Positions 27,332-35,377 of a stretch of 64,000 bases of DNA are shown here, in pieces (positions within the stretch are counted from its first letter, which is position 1; the number at the start of each line of letters is the position of its first letter). This DNA comes from Microbacterium sp. 4R-513. Its GTDB lineage: Bacteria > Actinomycetota > Actinomycetes > Actinomycetales > Microbacteriaceae. Under the pieces are notes generated by a model. It was given only the letters and a program-made list of their open reading frames with translations, was not told where the DNA came from and searched no databases. The position numbers and the translations under genes are program-made. The stretch lies in NCBI RefSeq assembly GCF_011046485.1, contig NZ_CP049256.1, forward strand, positions 1,054,001 through 1,118,000. Direction: 5' to 3'.

Positions 27332-27337
27332 ATCATC
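27332..27337 (-). promoter_or_regulatory. Leaderless -10-like box (GATGAT)
   Basis: GATGAT on the minus strand, six bases before the ATG at 27325. Confidence 0.35.
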
Positions 27338-27794
27338 TCTCAGGCCGCCGGGGTACCGGTTCGTCGTCGCCCTCGTCGCCCGGCTCGCGCAGCCACCACG
27401 GCGCCTCGTCGGTCATGGGTGACCGCAGATCGTCGGTGATGATGGTCGAATGCTCCGTGATGACGGGGCGCGAGTGCCGGCCGACGGAGCGGTCGAGCGC
27501 GATGACGACGGTCGCCGCGACGAGCAGCCCGAACGCCACCCAGATGACGGCGAGCACGCAGTAGGTCCACATGATCCCGGATGCCTGGGACGCGAGCGGA
27601 TCGCCCGGTCCGGCGCCGGCGCTCGACAGCGCGGTGTGGATCCCGGCGACCGCGAGGCCCGCGAAGACGCTGGAGAGCAGGATGCGGCCGTACCGCGGCG
27701 ACCGGCGCAGCGCGCCGGCCTCCCACTCCTCGTCGACCACGTGCTCGTCGGCACGGTCGTCCTCGCCGGGACCGCCGGCGGGCTCACGTCCCAT
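27333..27794 (-). CDS. Small membrane protein with acidic N-terminus
   Basis: A 153-residue protein. Residues 1-30 are acidic (GEDDRADEHVVDEEWEAG), then come two TM segments (about 38-58 and 75-98) and a charged tail ending DDEPVPRRPER. The family is not recognised. The ATG at 27794 is chosen over an earlier in-frame start because GACAAT lies six bases upstream. Confidence 0.6.
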   Translation of the reverse strand: MGREPAGGPGEDDRADEHVVDEEWEAGALRRSPRYGRILLSSVFAGLAVAGIHTALSSAGAGPGDPLASQASGIMWTYCVLAVIWVAFGLLVAATVVIALDRSVGRHSRPVITEHSTIITDDLRSPMTDEAPWWLREPGDEGDDEPVPRRPER

Positions 27795-27800
27795 GCGTCC

Positions 27801-27806
27801 ATTGTC
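27801..27806 (-). promoter_or_regulatory. Leaderless -10 box (GACAAT)
   Basis: GACAAT on the minus strand, six bases before the ATG at 27794. Confidence 0.4.
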
Positions 27807-27947
27807 CCACCGCGCCGACCCGTCGGCCCTGGCTTGCGTTCCCGGGTTTGGGGCGGATGCCATCACCGACACGCCGGCAGGCCTGGCGCGGCGCGCCCGA
27901 AACACGCCCCGAACCTCGGCTTCAACCGCCTCTCCGGGGGCTCGGGC

Positions 27948-28316
27948 TCAGGGACGGAGGGGCAGCAGGTCCGACAGGTTGGAGCGGGTGCCCGAAGCGT
28001 GGATGCGGCCGGCGGTCGCGGCATCCGTCCAGTGCTCAGCGCCCGTGGCGAGGGCGATCCACGTCTCGGCGTCGGTCTCGACGACGTTCGGAGGCGTGCC
28101 GCGGGTGTGGCGAGGGCCCTCGATCACCTGCACCGCGCCGAAGGGCGGCACGCGCATCTCGACCGAGTTGCCCGGCGCCTTCTCGACGAGGAGCTGCAGG
28201 AGGTAGCGGACGGCGGTCGCCTGATCGGTGCGGGAAGGGCGAGTGGATGCCGCGGCCGCCGCGCGCACGGCGTCGAGGGCCGCGCGGCCCTCGTCGACGC
28301 AGATCTTCTTCGCCAC
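27948..28316 (-). CDS. Sterol-carrier-protein-like (SCP2-type) protein
   Basis: A 122-residue protein ending with a typical bacterial SCP-like stretch (TDAETWIALATGAEHWTDAATAGRIHASGTRSNLSDLLPL), preceded by VEMRVPPFGAVQVIEG. Such proteins are often encoded near purine genes in actinobacteria; the ligand is unknown. The GTG at 28316 has no ribosome site, but TAGCGT lies six bases upstream, so it is probably leaderless. Confidence 0.8.
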   Translation of the reverse strand: MAKKICVDEGRAALDAVRAAAAASTRPSRTDQATAVRYLLQLLVEKAPGNSVEMRVPPFGAVQVIEGPRHTRGTPPNVVETDAETWIALATGAEHWTDAATAGRIHASGTRSNLSDLLPLRP

Positions 28317-28322
28317 GCCTCC

Positions 28323-28328
28323 ACGCTA
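28323..28328 (-). promoter_or_regulatory. Leaderless -10 box (TAGCGT)
   Basis: TAGCGT on the minus strand, six bases before the GTG at 28316. Confidence 0.45.
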
Positions 28329-28352
28329 CGCCCGGCGTACGACGGCCGCGGC

Positions 28353-28976
28353 TCAGTTGGTCGGCGGCGCTCCCGGTCCGAATCGTTCGGCGGACGCGAC
28401 CTGTTCCGCGACCCTGCGCAGGGCGAGGAGGAGCGGCTCGATGAGCACCGAGCCGAGGACGACGTACCTCACCGCCGCTTCGGGTGAGTCGGTGGGAACG
28501 TTCGCGATCTCGGCCTGCGCGATGCGGCGTGAGGATTCCAGGTAGGCCGACATGACGGCATCCGGAATCTCGAAGTCCGCCTGACTGATGGTGTTGAGCG
28601 CGCGGGCGATCCCGGCCACCAGGGAGTCGTCGCACAACCCGGGCTGCCAGCCGAGCCGCTCCACGAGCGACTCGGCGGCGGTGGTGTCGATGTCGCCTTC
28701 GGCCGTCGGGGTCACCGCCGCGTGGGCCGCGCCCAGCAGATCGTGCGGGCTGGCCGGGGGATCGTCGAGAGCGTCGAGCACCTTCCGCACCTCTGCGATG
28801 CTCACGCCGGACGCGATGAGTGCGCGGATGACCTGGAGCCGCCGAACGTGGCGATCCTCATAGGTCGACTGCGTCGGCGCTGTGCGCTCGCCTCCGGGAA
28901 GGAGGCCTTCGCGCAAGTAGTACTTGATCGTCGCCACGGGGACGCCCGTGCGCGCGGAGAGCTCCGAGATTCGCAT
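28353..28976 (-). CDS. MerR family transcriptional regulator
   Basis: A 207-residue regulator. Its winged helix is RISELSARTGVPVATIKYYLREGLLPGG with YEDRHVRRLQVIRALIASGVSIAEV. The C-terminal helical domain is uncharacterised. Three consecutive candidate starts exist; ATG 28976 has AAGGGG at the best spacing. It is divergent from a DUF4188 gene across a dyad-rich promoter, forming a typical regulator-target pair. Confidence 0.85.
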   Translation of the reverse strand: MRISELSARTGVPVATIKYYLREGLLPGGERTAPTQSTYEDRHVRRLQVIRALIASGVSIAEVRKVLDALDDPPASPHDLLGAAHAAVTPTAEGDIDTTAAESLVERLGWQPGLCDDSLVAGIARALNTISQADFEIPDAVMSAYLESSRRIAQAEIANVPTDSPEAAVRYVVLGSVLIEPLLLALRRVAEQVASAERFGPGAPPTN

Positions 28977-28985
28977 CATCACCCC

Positions 28986-29031
28986 TTGACATCGATAGTA
29001 GTGCTATCCACTATGGATAGCGGGACTATCC
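28986..29031. promoter_or_regulatory. Divergent promoter with four GGATAG-type half-sites
   Basis: Plus-strand -35 TTGACA (28986-28991), then alternating half-sites GATAG, CTATCC, GGATAG and CTATCC. They form three overlapping 15-17 bp dyads (28994-29008, 29003-29020 and 29015-29031). A -10-like TATGGA at 29012-29017 would give an unusually long, MerR-like spacer of 20. Confidence 0.65.
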
Positions 29032-29044
29032 AGTGGAGGACGCC

Positions 29045-29551
29045 GTGAGCAGAGTGATCCAGGGCCGCATGACCCACCGCTACGACGGCGAGCTCGTCGT
29101 CTTCCATATCGGCATGCAGATCAACCGGTGGTGGCGCCCCGACCTGTGGTGGCCGGCATTCGTCGCGATGCCCCGAATGCTGAAGGAGCTCAGTGTCGAC
29201 CCCGACTCAGGGCTGCTCGGCTATCAGCTGCTGCTCGGTTCGGGCGGTCCGTATCTCGTCCAGTACTGGTCGTCGATCGAGAAGCTGTACGCGTACGCCT
29301 CTGACCCCGCGCAGCAGCATCGGCCCGCGTGGGCCGCGTTCAACCAGGCCGCCCGGCGGGCGCCTGGCGCCGTCGGCGTCTGGCACGAGACCTTCCTCGT
29401 CGAGCGCGCCGAGAGCGTGTTCGTCTCGACGAAGCCCATGGGTCTGCCGAAGGCGACCGCGCTCGTGCCCATCGCCCGCAAGCACGACCGGGCGCGCGCT
29501 CGATTCGCCGACGGAGAGACCCGGGTCGAGGAGAGCCCCGCAACCGTGTGA
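29045..29551 (+). CDS. DUF4188 family protein
   Basis: A 168-residue protein matching DUF4188: FHIGMQINRWWRPDLWWPAF, MPRMLKELSVDPDSGLLGYQ, and later QYWSSIEKLYAYA and GVWHETFLV. The fold is expected to be a dimeric ferredoxin-like barrel, possibly a heme- or flavin-type monooxygenase, but no reaction is established. The GTG at 29045 is selected for its GGAGGA ribosome site; an in-frame GTG at 29033 precedes that site. It is probably controlled by the divergent MerR. Confidence 0.8.
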   Translation: MSRVIQGRMTHRYDGELVVFHIGMQINRWWRPDLWWPAFVAMPRMLKELSVDPDSGLLGYQLLLGSGGPYLVQYWSSIEKLYAYASDPAQQHRPAWAAFNQAARRAPGAVGVWHETFLVERAESVFVSTKPMGLPKATALVPIARKHDRARARFADGETRVEESPATV

Positions 29552-29713
29552 GACCACCGGGTGGACGACCCGCAGGTTTGAGGCATCCTGACTTTCCTCG
29601 GGCCTAGTGTCTTATCCGAGCGTCGCCGTTCGTGGATGAGGTGTGCGACTCCTTCCGGGTCGCCGCGACCGAGGAGCCACGAGATGGCCCTGTCCCGAGA
29701 AGAGGAGACGAAA

Positions 29714-30112
29714 GTGCCCAAGTATCTGATCGCATTCAACGACGAGTGGGTCCCCCTGCACACCGCGGACGAACTGCGCAGCAAGAGCGAAGCGTCGCGC
29801 GCCGTGATCGAAGACATGGAAGCGGCTGGCGTCTACCTCTTCGGAGACGGCGGACTGGATGCCTCCACCGCCGTGTTCAGCGTCGTCAGCCAGGACGGGA
29901 AACCCGTCTTCACCGACGGGCCGTTCGTCGAGACCAAGGAGCACCTCGGCGGCTTCGCCGTCATCGAGGTGGCCGATGACGAGGCTGCGCGGCACTGGGC
30001 CGGGCGACTGGCCGTGGCCCTGGACTGGCCCCAGGAGGTTCACCGGTTCCCCTCCGGGCTCTCCGAGATCATCGAGCACCACGCGGCTGAAGCGAGTGAA
30101 ATGGGGTCGTGA
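29714..30112 (+). CDS. YCII-related (DGPF) domain protein
   Basis: A 132-residue YCII/YciI-like ferredoxin-fold protein with the characteristic DGPFVETKEHLGGFAVIEV. The GTG at 29714 follows GAGGAG. Its stop overlaps the GTG start of an ECF sigma factor, and this YCII-sigma pairing defines group ECF42. In that group the DGPF proteins are thought to be partners or targets of the sigma factor; their biochemical role is unclear. Confidence 0.85.
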   Translation: MPKYLIAFNDEWVPLHTADELRSKSEASRAVIEDMEAAGVYLFGDGGLDASTAVFSVVSQDGKPVFTDGPFVETKEHLGGFAVIEVADDEAARHWAGRLAVALDWPQEVHRFPSGLSEIIEHHAAEASEMGS

Positions 30113-31350
30113 CCCAAGGCGTCGAGGAGGCGATCGCCCGCGCTCACCAAGACGAGTGGGCGCGGCTGGTCGCCGTTCTCACCCGCCGGTTCGGTGATCT
30201 CGACCTCGCCGAGGACGCGGCATCCGAAGCCTTCGTCGCCGCGGTGGAGCGGTGGCCGCGCGACGGAGTCCCGCCCAATCCTGGAGCGTGGCTGACCACG
30301 ACGGCGACCCGCAAGGCGATCGATCGACTTCGTCGCGAGTCCCATCGCGACGTCAAGCACCAGGCGGCACAGATGCTGCGCGACGACTCTCCCCCGGACC
30401 CAACGGGGCCCATCGAGGACGACCGGCTCCGGCTGGTCTTCACCTGCTGCCATCCGGCGCTGGCGGTGGAGGCACGGGTCGCCCTGACCTTGCGCCTCCT
30501 CGGCGGGCTGACCGTCGCAGAGATCGCCCACGCGTTCTTCGTGCCGGAGACGACGATGGCAAAGCGCATCACCCGCGCCAAGGCGAAGATCAAGGCATCC
30601 CGTATCCCGTACCGGGTGCCGTCGCCGACGGACATCCGGGAACGGCTCGCCGGGGTGCTCGCCGTCATCTACCTGATCTTCAACGAGGGCTATCTGGCCA
30701 CCGCCGGCGATGATCCCCTGCGCGTGGACCTGACCGACGAGGCGATCCGCCTCGGCCGCCTCCTGCATGAGCTCCTTCCCGAGGAGGGCGAGGTGACCGG
30801 TCTCCTTGCGCTGATGCTGCTCGCCGACGCGCGCCGCGCGGCACGTGTCTCCCGCTCAGGAGAGCTCGTCACCCTCGATGAGCAGGACCGCGGCGCGTGG
30901 AACCGGGCCATGATCCGCGAGGGGCAGGCTCTCGTCCGCGAGCGCATCGCCGCCGTCGCCTCCGTCGCCGAGCCCCCGGGGCGGTACCAGCTGCTCGCCG
31001 CGATCAATGCGGTGCACACGGATGCCTCGTCCCCGCGCGACACCGATTGGTCGCAGATCGTCGCGCTCTACGACCGCCTGGTCAGGCTCGATCCCTCGCC
31101 GATCGTGCGGCTCAATCGCGCGATCGCCGTGGCCGAGGTGGACGGTCCCGACCTAGCGCTGGCCGAGATCGACCGGATCGCCGCGGCCCTCGAGGGCTAT
31201 CACGCGTACCACGCGGCGCGTGCCGACCTCCTGCGTCGGCTCGGGCGGAGCGATGACTCACGGGATGCGTACGACCGCGCCATCCAGCTCGCGGGAAACC
31301 CCGCCGAGCGGACCTATCTCATCCGCCGCCGCGACCAGCTCGCGGTGTGA
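30109..31350 (+). CDS. ECF42-type RNA polymerase sigma factor
   Basis: A 413-residue sigma-70 family protein. Region 2 spans about residues 12-80 (LAEDAASEAFVAAVERWP), region 4 about 120-170 (LTLRLLGGLTVAEIAHAFFVPETTMAKRI). A long C-terminal extension follows (TPR-like, YHAYHAARADLLRRLGRSDDSRDAYDRAI), which is the mark of ECF42. No anti-sigma gene is nearby, in keeping with the group. The GTG overlaps the YCII stop. I could not place a TGTCGA-type ECF42 promoter upstream of the pair. Confidence 0.88.
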   Translation: MTQGVEEAIARAHQDEWARLVAVLTRRFGDLDLAEDAASEAFVAAVERWPRDGVPPNPGAWLTTTATRKAIDRLRRESHRDVKHQAAQMLRDDSPPDPTGPIEDDRLRLVFTCCHPALAVEARVALTLRLLGGLTVAEIAHAFFVPETTMAKRITRAKAKIKASRIPYRVPSPTDIRERLAGVLAVIYLIFNEGYLATAGDDPLRVDLTDEAIRLGRLLHELLPEEGEVTGLLALMLLADARRAARVSRSGELVTLDEQDRGAWNRAMIREGQALVRERIAAVASVAEPPGRYQLLAAINAVHTDASSPRDTDWSQIVALYDRLVRLDPSPIVRLNRAIAVAEVDGPDLALAEIDRIAAALEGYHAYHAARADLLRRLGRSDDSRDAYDRAIQLAGNPAERTYLIRRRDQLAV

Positions 31351-31390
31351 CGCGGCGCCCGCATGAGGGGCAAGCCCGGCTGGTCGCCCG

Positions 31391-32101
31391 CTAGCGCTCC
31401 ATCGCACCGAGCGCCGCGAAGCGGATCATGTGCGCCTCTCCGGCGTGAAGCGTGTACTCGTGCACCATCTTGAGGAGCGACCAGCGCAGCGACCGGCCGT
31501 GTCCGAGCCCGCGGGTGTCGAGCGACGGGACGGCCGCGATCGCGGCGTCCGAACGCTCCACCTCCGCCATCCATCCGCGGAGGTCGTCGTCGACGGTGTC
31601 CGGCGAGCCTCCCGCGAAGTCGTCGTCGCCGTAGGTGTCGCGGTCGCCCTCACCGCTCAGGCCCGTGCCGAGGTAGCTCGCCTCCATCTGGCGCATGTGG
31701 CGCACGAGGCCGATCACCGAGAGCTCCACGGGAGGAACCGACCATTCCACCGCCTGCTCCGTCGAGAGGTCGCGCAGCTTGCGGATGAACTCGTGGCGTT
31801 GATAGTTCAGCCATGCGACGAGGTCCGCGCGTTCGTCACCGGTGTCGTCCGGCTCACTCCACCGCGTCAGGTCCAGATCGTCGAGAAGGGGAATGGATGC
31901 CTCGACCTCGCCGCCGACGACATCGTCGGCTGAGTCGGCCGGCCAGTCGCGCTGCAGACCGATCGCGTCGGTGAGGGCTTCGACCGCATCGGCCAACTCG
32001 TCCAGTTCGTCCTTCGACAGAGTCGGCAGCATGGCCGCGAGGCGGGAGACCAGCACGAGCGGTCCAGGGCGTTCGTGTGGAGGAGACGTCATGGGCGCCA
32101 T
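31391..32101 (-). CDS. DinB family protein (DUF664)
   Basis: 236 residues. The C-terminal two thirds form a DinB/DUF664-like four-helix bundle: LVAWLNYQRHEFIRKLRDLSTEQA, PPVELSVIGLVRHMRQMEASYLG and LLKMVHEYTLHAGEAHMIRFAA. His residues in RHM, HEY and GEAH would be metal ligands. It may be a thiol-dependent transferase or detoxification enzyme. The start is uncertain between ATG 32101 and 32092; neither has a ribosome site. Confidence 0.75.
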   Translation of the reverse strand: MAPMTSPPHERPGPLVLVSRLAAMLPTLSKDELDELADAVEALTDAIGLQRDWPADSADDVVGGEVEASIPLLDDLDLTRWSEPDDTGDERADLVAWLNYQRHEFIRKLRDLSTEQAVEWSVPPVELSVIGLVRHMRQMEASYLGTGLSGEGDRDTYGDDDFAGGSPDTVDDDLRGWMAEVERSDAAIAAVPSLDTRGLGHGRSLRWSLLKMVHEYTLHAGEAHMIRFAALGAMER

Positions 32102-32196
32102 TCTCGAACGCGCGGCGCGTCTCCACCAGACCAGGCGTTATGGGGTCAGGCTGCCGGAAGACGGGTCTGCACTCTTGGGAATGCGCAACGTGGCGG

Positions 32197-32547
32197 TCAG
32201 TCCACGACGGCGTAGAGCCGAAAGATGCGGTCGTCTTTCACCAGGGCGATGTCGGCTCCGGTCAGCGCGGGCGCCTCGCCGGGAGTCCCGAGCTGCCAGT
32301 GGAACAGCACCGCGTCATCGGCCTGCTGCACCGGCTTTGTGAGGGAGAACCGGGATGTCGGCCCCATCATCGCCGCGAGCGCATCGATCCTCCGGATGAA
32401 GTCCTCGCGGCCCTCGACGACGCCGTCCTGATCCACATACCGGATGTCCTCGGTGAACAGCCGCTCGATAGCTTCTCCTCTGGCCTCGGCATCCGGTTCA
32501 TTCGACACGCTCGCGAGGTACTGCTCGACAAGCTCCGAGGGCTCCAT
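32197..32547 (-). CDS. SnoaL/NTF2-like protein
   Basis: A 116-residue polyketide-cyclase/ketosteroid-isomerase fold protein (LVEQYLASVSNEPDAEARGEAIERLFTEDIRYVDQDGVVEGREDFIRRI). The substrate is unknown. A weak CAGACT box lies six bases upstream of the ATG, and no ribosome site is seen. Confidence 0.75.
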   Translation of the reverse strand: MEPSELVEQYLASVSNEPDAEARGEAIERLFTEDIRYVDQDGVVEGREDFIRRIDALAAMMGPTSRFSLTKPVQQADDAVLFHWQLGTPGEAPALTGADIALVKDDRIFRLYAVVD

Positions 32548-32689
32548 TCACCCAGTCTGGGCGTGAAGCCGCCGCCAGGTACAGATTTCGGCGGAACCCG
32601 CGTCATGAATGTGGCCAGTTCGCGTCTCTTTGAGGGGCTTCATTCCTCTGCCCCCGCGTGCAGCGACGTTTCTTACCGCGACACGCAGC

Positions 32690-32721
32690 GCCCTCGGTCG
32701 CGACCAAGCGCGACCGAGGGC
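32690..32721 (+). terminator. Hairpin terminator
   Basis: A 13-bp perfect stem (GCCCTCGGTCGCG, 32690-32702 with 32709-32721) and a six-base loop, followed by GGTTCTCTT. No intact gene precedes it on the plus strand, so it may have belonged to a lost neighbour. Confidence 0.6.
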
Positions 32722-32730
32722 GGTTCTCTT

Positions 32731-32868
32731 GTCGGCAGCGGGCACTCCTCCTACCTCAACCTGTGGGAGGTCCACTTCGCGCCGGACGGCCGTGCGCGTC
32801 GGTTCGTCGAGTGGTTCATGACCCCGGCGGGTGACGCGCCGTCAGCCGAGCCGGCTCACGCCGACTAG
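32731..32868 (+). pseudogene. C-terminal remnant of an NTF2/SnoaL-like protein
   Basis: The frame reads YLNLWEVHFAPDGRARRFVEW then FMTPAGDAP and a stop. This resembles the closing beta strands of SnoaL-like proteins of the NLW-V-F-DGR-FVEW type. No N-terminal half or start is present upstream, where a terminator sits instead. Confidence 0.45.
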
Positions 32869-32933
32869 CTCTCCGCCCGTCGCTTGCGCGCGGACGCTCG
32901 CAAACCAGGAGGGGACAGTGACGCGCATGACCG

Positions 32934-33674
32934 TCATCGCGGCGAAGGCGTGACCTCCGCAGCGGATCGCACTGCCCGTTCTGCTCCGTGGGCGGCCATC
33001 GAGCCGTCTGCCACGTCGACGCCTGAATCCGTTCCCACGCGCGTTGCACTCACGAAGCGCGCCGCATCCGACACGGCGGCGTGGAGCAGAGCGACGAGTC
33101 CTTCATCCGGGTCGCCGCCGCATGCTCCCGCGATGCCATCCACGGCACCGGTCACGATATCCCGGCTCTGCCGCGCGGTCATCCTCGCCCGGCCCGGACC
33201 GACCCTCTCGATGAACTGAATCGCCCAGGCATCCGCGCCGGGCGCTGCCCGCAGGGCGGCCTCCGCCGATTCCCGCAGGTCCGCGGCCAGCTCGTCGTCG
33301 CGTTCCGCCAGGGCTCGGAGGGCGACGTGCACCGCCACGGCCTGAGACCGCTGGCGTCCCTCAGCGGCGATCGGCAGAGCGGCGCTGGCAGCTCGCAGCG
33401 CGAGCATGACGTCGAGCATCGGATCGTCGCTGGTCAGGCCGACCACTGTCGGGATGAGCGGCGTGAGCCGGGCGCGGCCGGCTGCGCTCGTGCGATCGTT
33501 GACCATCCGCGCGAGGTGCGCGAGGGTGCCGTTCGTACACGCGGGATGGTCGCTCCACCGCTCCCCAGCTAGATACGACGCGAACTCCATGAAGCAGGCC
33601 CCGCGCCGTGGGGAACGGTGCCGTCCTGGCGAGAGGATCGGCACGACGTCCGGATAGGCGATTGAGTTGCGCAT
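32934..33674 (-). CDS. Conserved hypothetical protein
   Basis: A 246-residue soluble protein of a family I recognise only as conserved in actinobacteria. Its N-terminus is rich in invariant-looking residues (RRGACFMEFASYLAGERWSD, then HPACTNGTLAHLARMVND), with possible Cys/His ligands. It continues as an all-helical Ala-rich body. The ATG at 33674 follows GAGGAGGT. No function is assigned. Confidence 0.7.
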   Translation of the reverse strand: MRNSIAYPDVVPILSPGRHRSPRRGACFMEFASYLAGERWSDHPACTNGTLAHLARMVNDRTSAAGRARLTPLIPTVVGLTSDDPMLDVMLALRAASAALPIAAEGRQRSQAVAVHVALRALAERDDELAADLRESAEAALRAAPGADAWAIQFIERVGPGRARMTARQSRDIVTGAVDGIAGACGGDPDEGLVALLHAAVSDAARFVSATRVGTDSGVDVADGSMAAHGAERAVRSAAEVTPSPR

Positions 33675-33821
33675 GGGACCTCCTCGGGTCTCACTGTGCG
33701 CCTGTCGTGGCCCTGTTTCAAGACCGTTTGTGGATGTCGACAAGGGGGTGTCTGCGGCGGTGCACGTTCGCTCCGCGCCCAGGGTCTCGCTTACCCCAGC
33801 GATAGCGGCCGATGGGAGCAA

Positions 33822-34199
33822 CTACGCCGAGGCGGGCTCCGCTGGGGTGTCCTGACTGAAGGTGTTCCACCAGCGACCCTCGCGCTCGACCCACAGCGAA
33901 CTGATGAACATCACCTCCACGTTGGCGTTGCCCGGTCGACGGTACTCGGCGCGATAGCAGAGCAATGCGGCATCCGCGGAGATGTCGATCAATCTCGCGT
34001 CCGCGATCGCGTACGAGGCGATGCTGGGGCCATCCGCCAGCTCGTCGGTGTGGTCCGTCCGGTTCGCGAAGCCGGTCGGGAAGACACCGACGAAGTCATC
34101 CGAGAGCAGCGCGCGATCGGCCTCCGCGTCACCGCCCACCAGCGCGTCCCAGACCCGCGACTCCAGATCGACGAAGAACTGTGTGCCCCGACCGCGCAT
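33822..34199 (-). CDS. DUF4440/NTF2-like protein
   Basis: A 125-residue single-domain protein (FFVDLESRVWDALVGGDAEADRALLSDDFVGVFPTG) ending with an SLWVEREGRWWNTFSQ strand pair typical of DUF4440. The ligand is unknown. It is divergent from the oxidoreductase gene at 34333. Confidence 0.8.
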   Translation of the reverse strand: MRGRGTQFFVDLESRVWDALVGGDAEADRALLSDDFVGVFPTGFANRTDHTDELADGPSIASYAIADARLIDISADAALLCYRAEYRRPGNANVEVMFISSLWVEREGRWWNTFSQDTPAEPASA

Positions 34200-34332
34200 C
34201 TGGCCACTATCGCAGGTTCTTCATCGGAGCAGACTGCGTGGGTATCGGCGCTCGCAATGGAGCGGTGCGCCAGTGAGTAGATTTGTTGGCTGTTCCGACA
34301 ACGGTTGCGGTGCACGGATGGAGAGGTGTCCG

Positions 34333-35250
34333 ATGAAGGCGATCGTGGCGGCTGATCGAAGCTCCGATGTAGGTGGACTGACGCTGTCGGAGTTGCCCGA
34401 GCCGTCCCCGGCGATCAACGACGTGGTCGTCGAGGTCCACGCGTCCGGGTTCGTTCCTGCGGAATGGGAATGGCCGTCGACGTGGAGCGATCGTGCGGGT
34501 CGTCACCGGTCGGAGCCGGTGATCGGGCACGAATTCGCCGGAGTGGTCAGCGCGCTCGGCTACGGGACGACGGGCCTGACATTGGGCCAGCGGGTGTTCG
34601 GCATCACCGACTGGCACCGCGATGGAACCCTCGCCGAGTACACGGCAGTGGAAGCCCGGAACCTCGCACCGCTGCCCGGGGATGTCGACTTCACCGTTGG
34701 TGCGAGCTTGCCCATCTCCGGCTTGACGGCGTGGCAAGGTCTGCTGCAGCACGGTCGCCTTCGGTCCGGCCAGACCGTGCTCGCCCACGGCGCGGCGGGC
34801 GCGGTCGGATCCGTCGTCACGCAGCTCGCCCGCGAGTTCGGCGGGTATGTGATCGGCACGGGCCGGGCGGGCGCGCGGCAAGCCGCACTCGACTTCGGTG
34901 CAAATGAATTCCTCGATCTCGAGAGCGACAGCATCGAGGACGTCGGCGGCGTCGACCTCGTCTTCGACGTCCTCGGCGGCGATGTGCAACGGCGATCCGC
35001 TCGCATCATCCGGCCGGGCGGCACTCTGGTGTCGGTCGTCGGACCCGTGGAAGCTCGGCCCGTCGACGGTCTCGCCGTCGACTTCGTGGTCGAGTCCGTA
35101 CCGGCGCAGCTCTCCGAGATCGTTCAGCGGGTGCGCGATGGACGTCTTCGCCCCCACATCGGCACGGTCGCTTCTCTTGATGACGCCGTCGCCGCCCTCC
35201 ACCCGACCGCGCGGCGCACAGGCAAGACCGTCATACAGGTACGCAACTGA
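34333..35250 (+). CDS. NADP-dependent oxidoreductase, MDR superfamily (quinone-oxidoreductase-like)
   Basis: A 305-residue zinc-independent medium-chain dehydrogenase/reductase. The GroES-like half has IGHEFAGVVSALGYGTTGLTLGQRVFG. The Rossmann half has TVLAHGAAGAVGSVVTQLAR (the AxxGxxG dinucleotide motif). It would reduce a quinone or enone with NADPH. Start ATG follows GGAGAGG. It stands alone and converges on a GNAT-like gene. Confidence 0.85.
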   Translation: MKAIVAADRSSDVGGLTLSELPEPSPAINDVVVEVHASGFVPAEWEWPSTWSDRAGRHRSEPVIGHEFAGVVSALGYGTTGLTLGQRVFGITDWHRDGTLAEYTAVEARNLAPLPGDVDFTVGASLPISGLTAWQGLLQHGRLRSGQTVLAHGAAGAVGSVVTQLAREFGGYVIGTGRAGARQAALDFGANEFLDLESDSIEDVGGVDLVFDVLGGDVQRRSARIIRPGGTLVSVVGPVEARPVDGLAVDFVVESVPAQLSEIVQRVRDGRLRPHIGTVASLDDAVAALHPTARRTGKTVIQVRN

Positions 35251-35377
35251 CGACGAGGTTCTCACCGGAGCCTGCTCCTCAAGCGCGGCTACGCCTGACA
35301 GACGGTGGATCGCAAGGGTGTGAGCTTCCTGACCTTCGTACAGGATTCAACCCACTCGCAGGATCGCGTTTCGGCAC

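Larger units (their letters stand above)
32548..32933. other. Intergenic region with terminator and gene remnant
   Basis: About 390 bases without an intact gene. It holds a strong hairpin (32690-32721) and a C-terminal remnant of a second NTF2-like protein (about 32731-32868). Nothing else is recognised. Confidence 0.5.

Noticed and set aside
29552..29713. ECF42 self-promoter
   Set aside because: The nearest match is TGTCTT without a partner -10; not close enough to TGTCGA to call.
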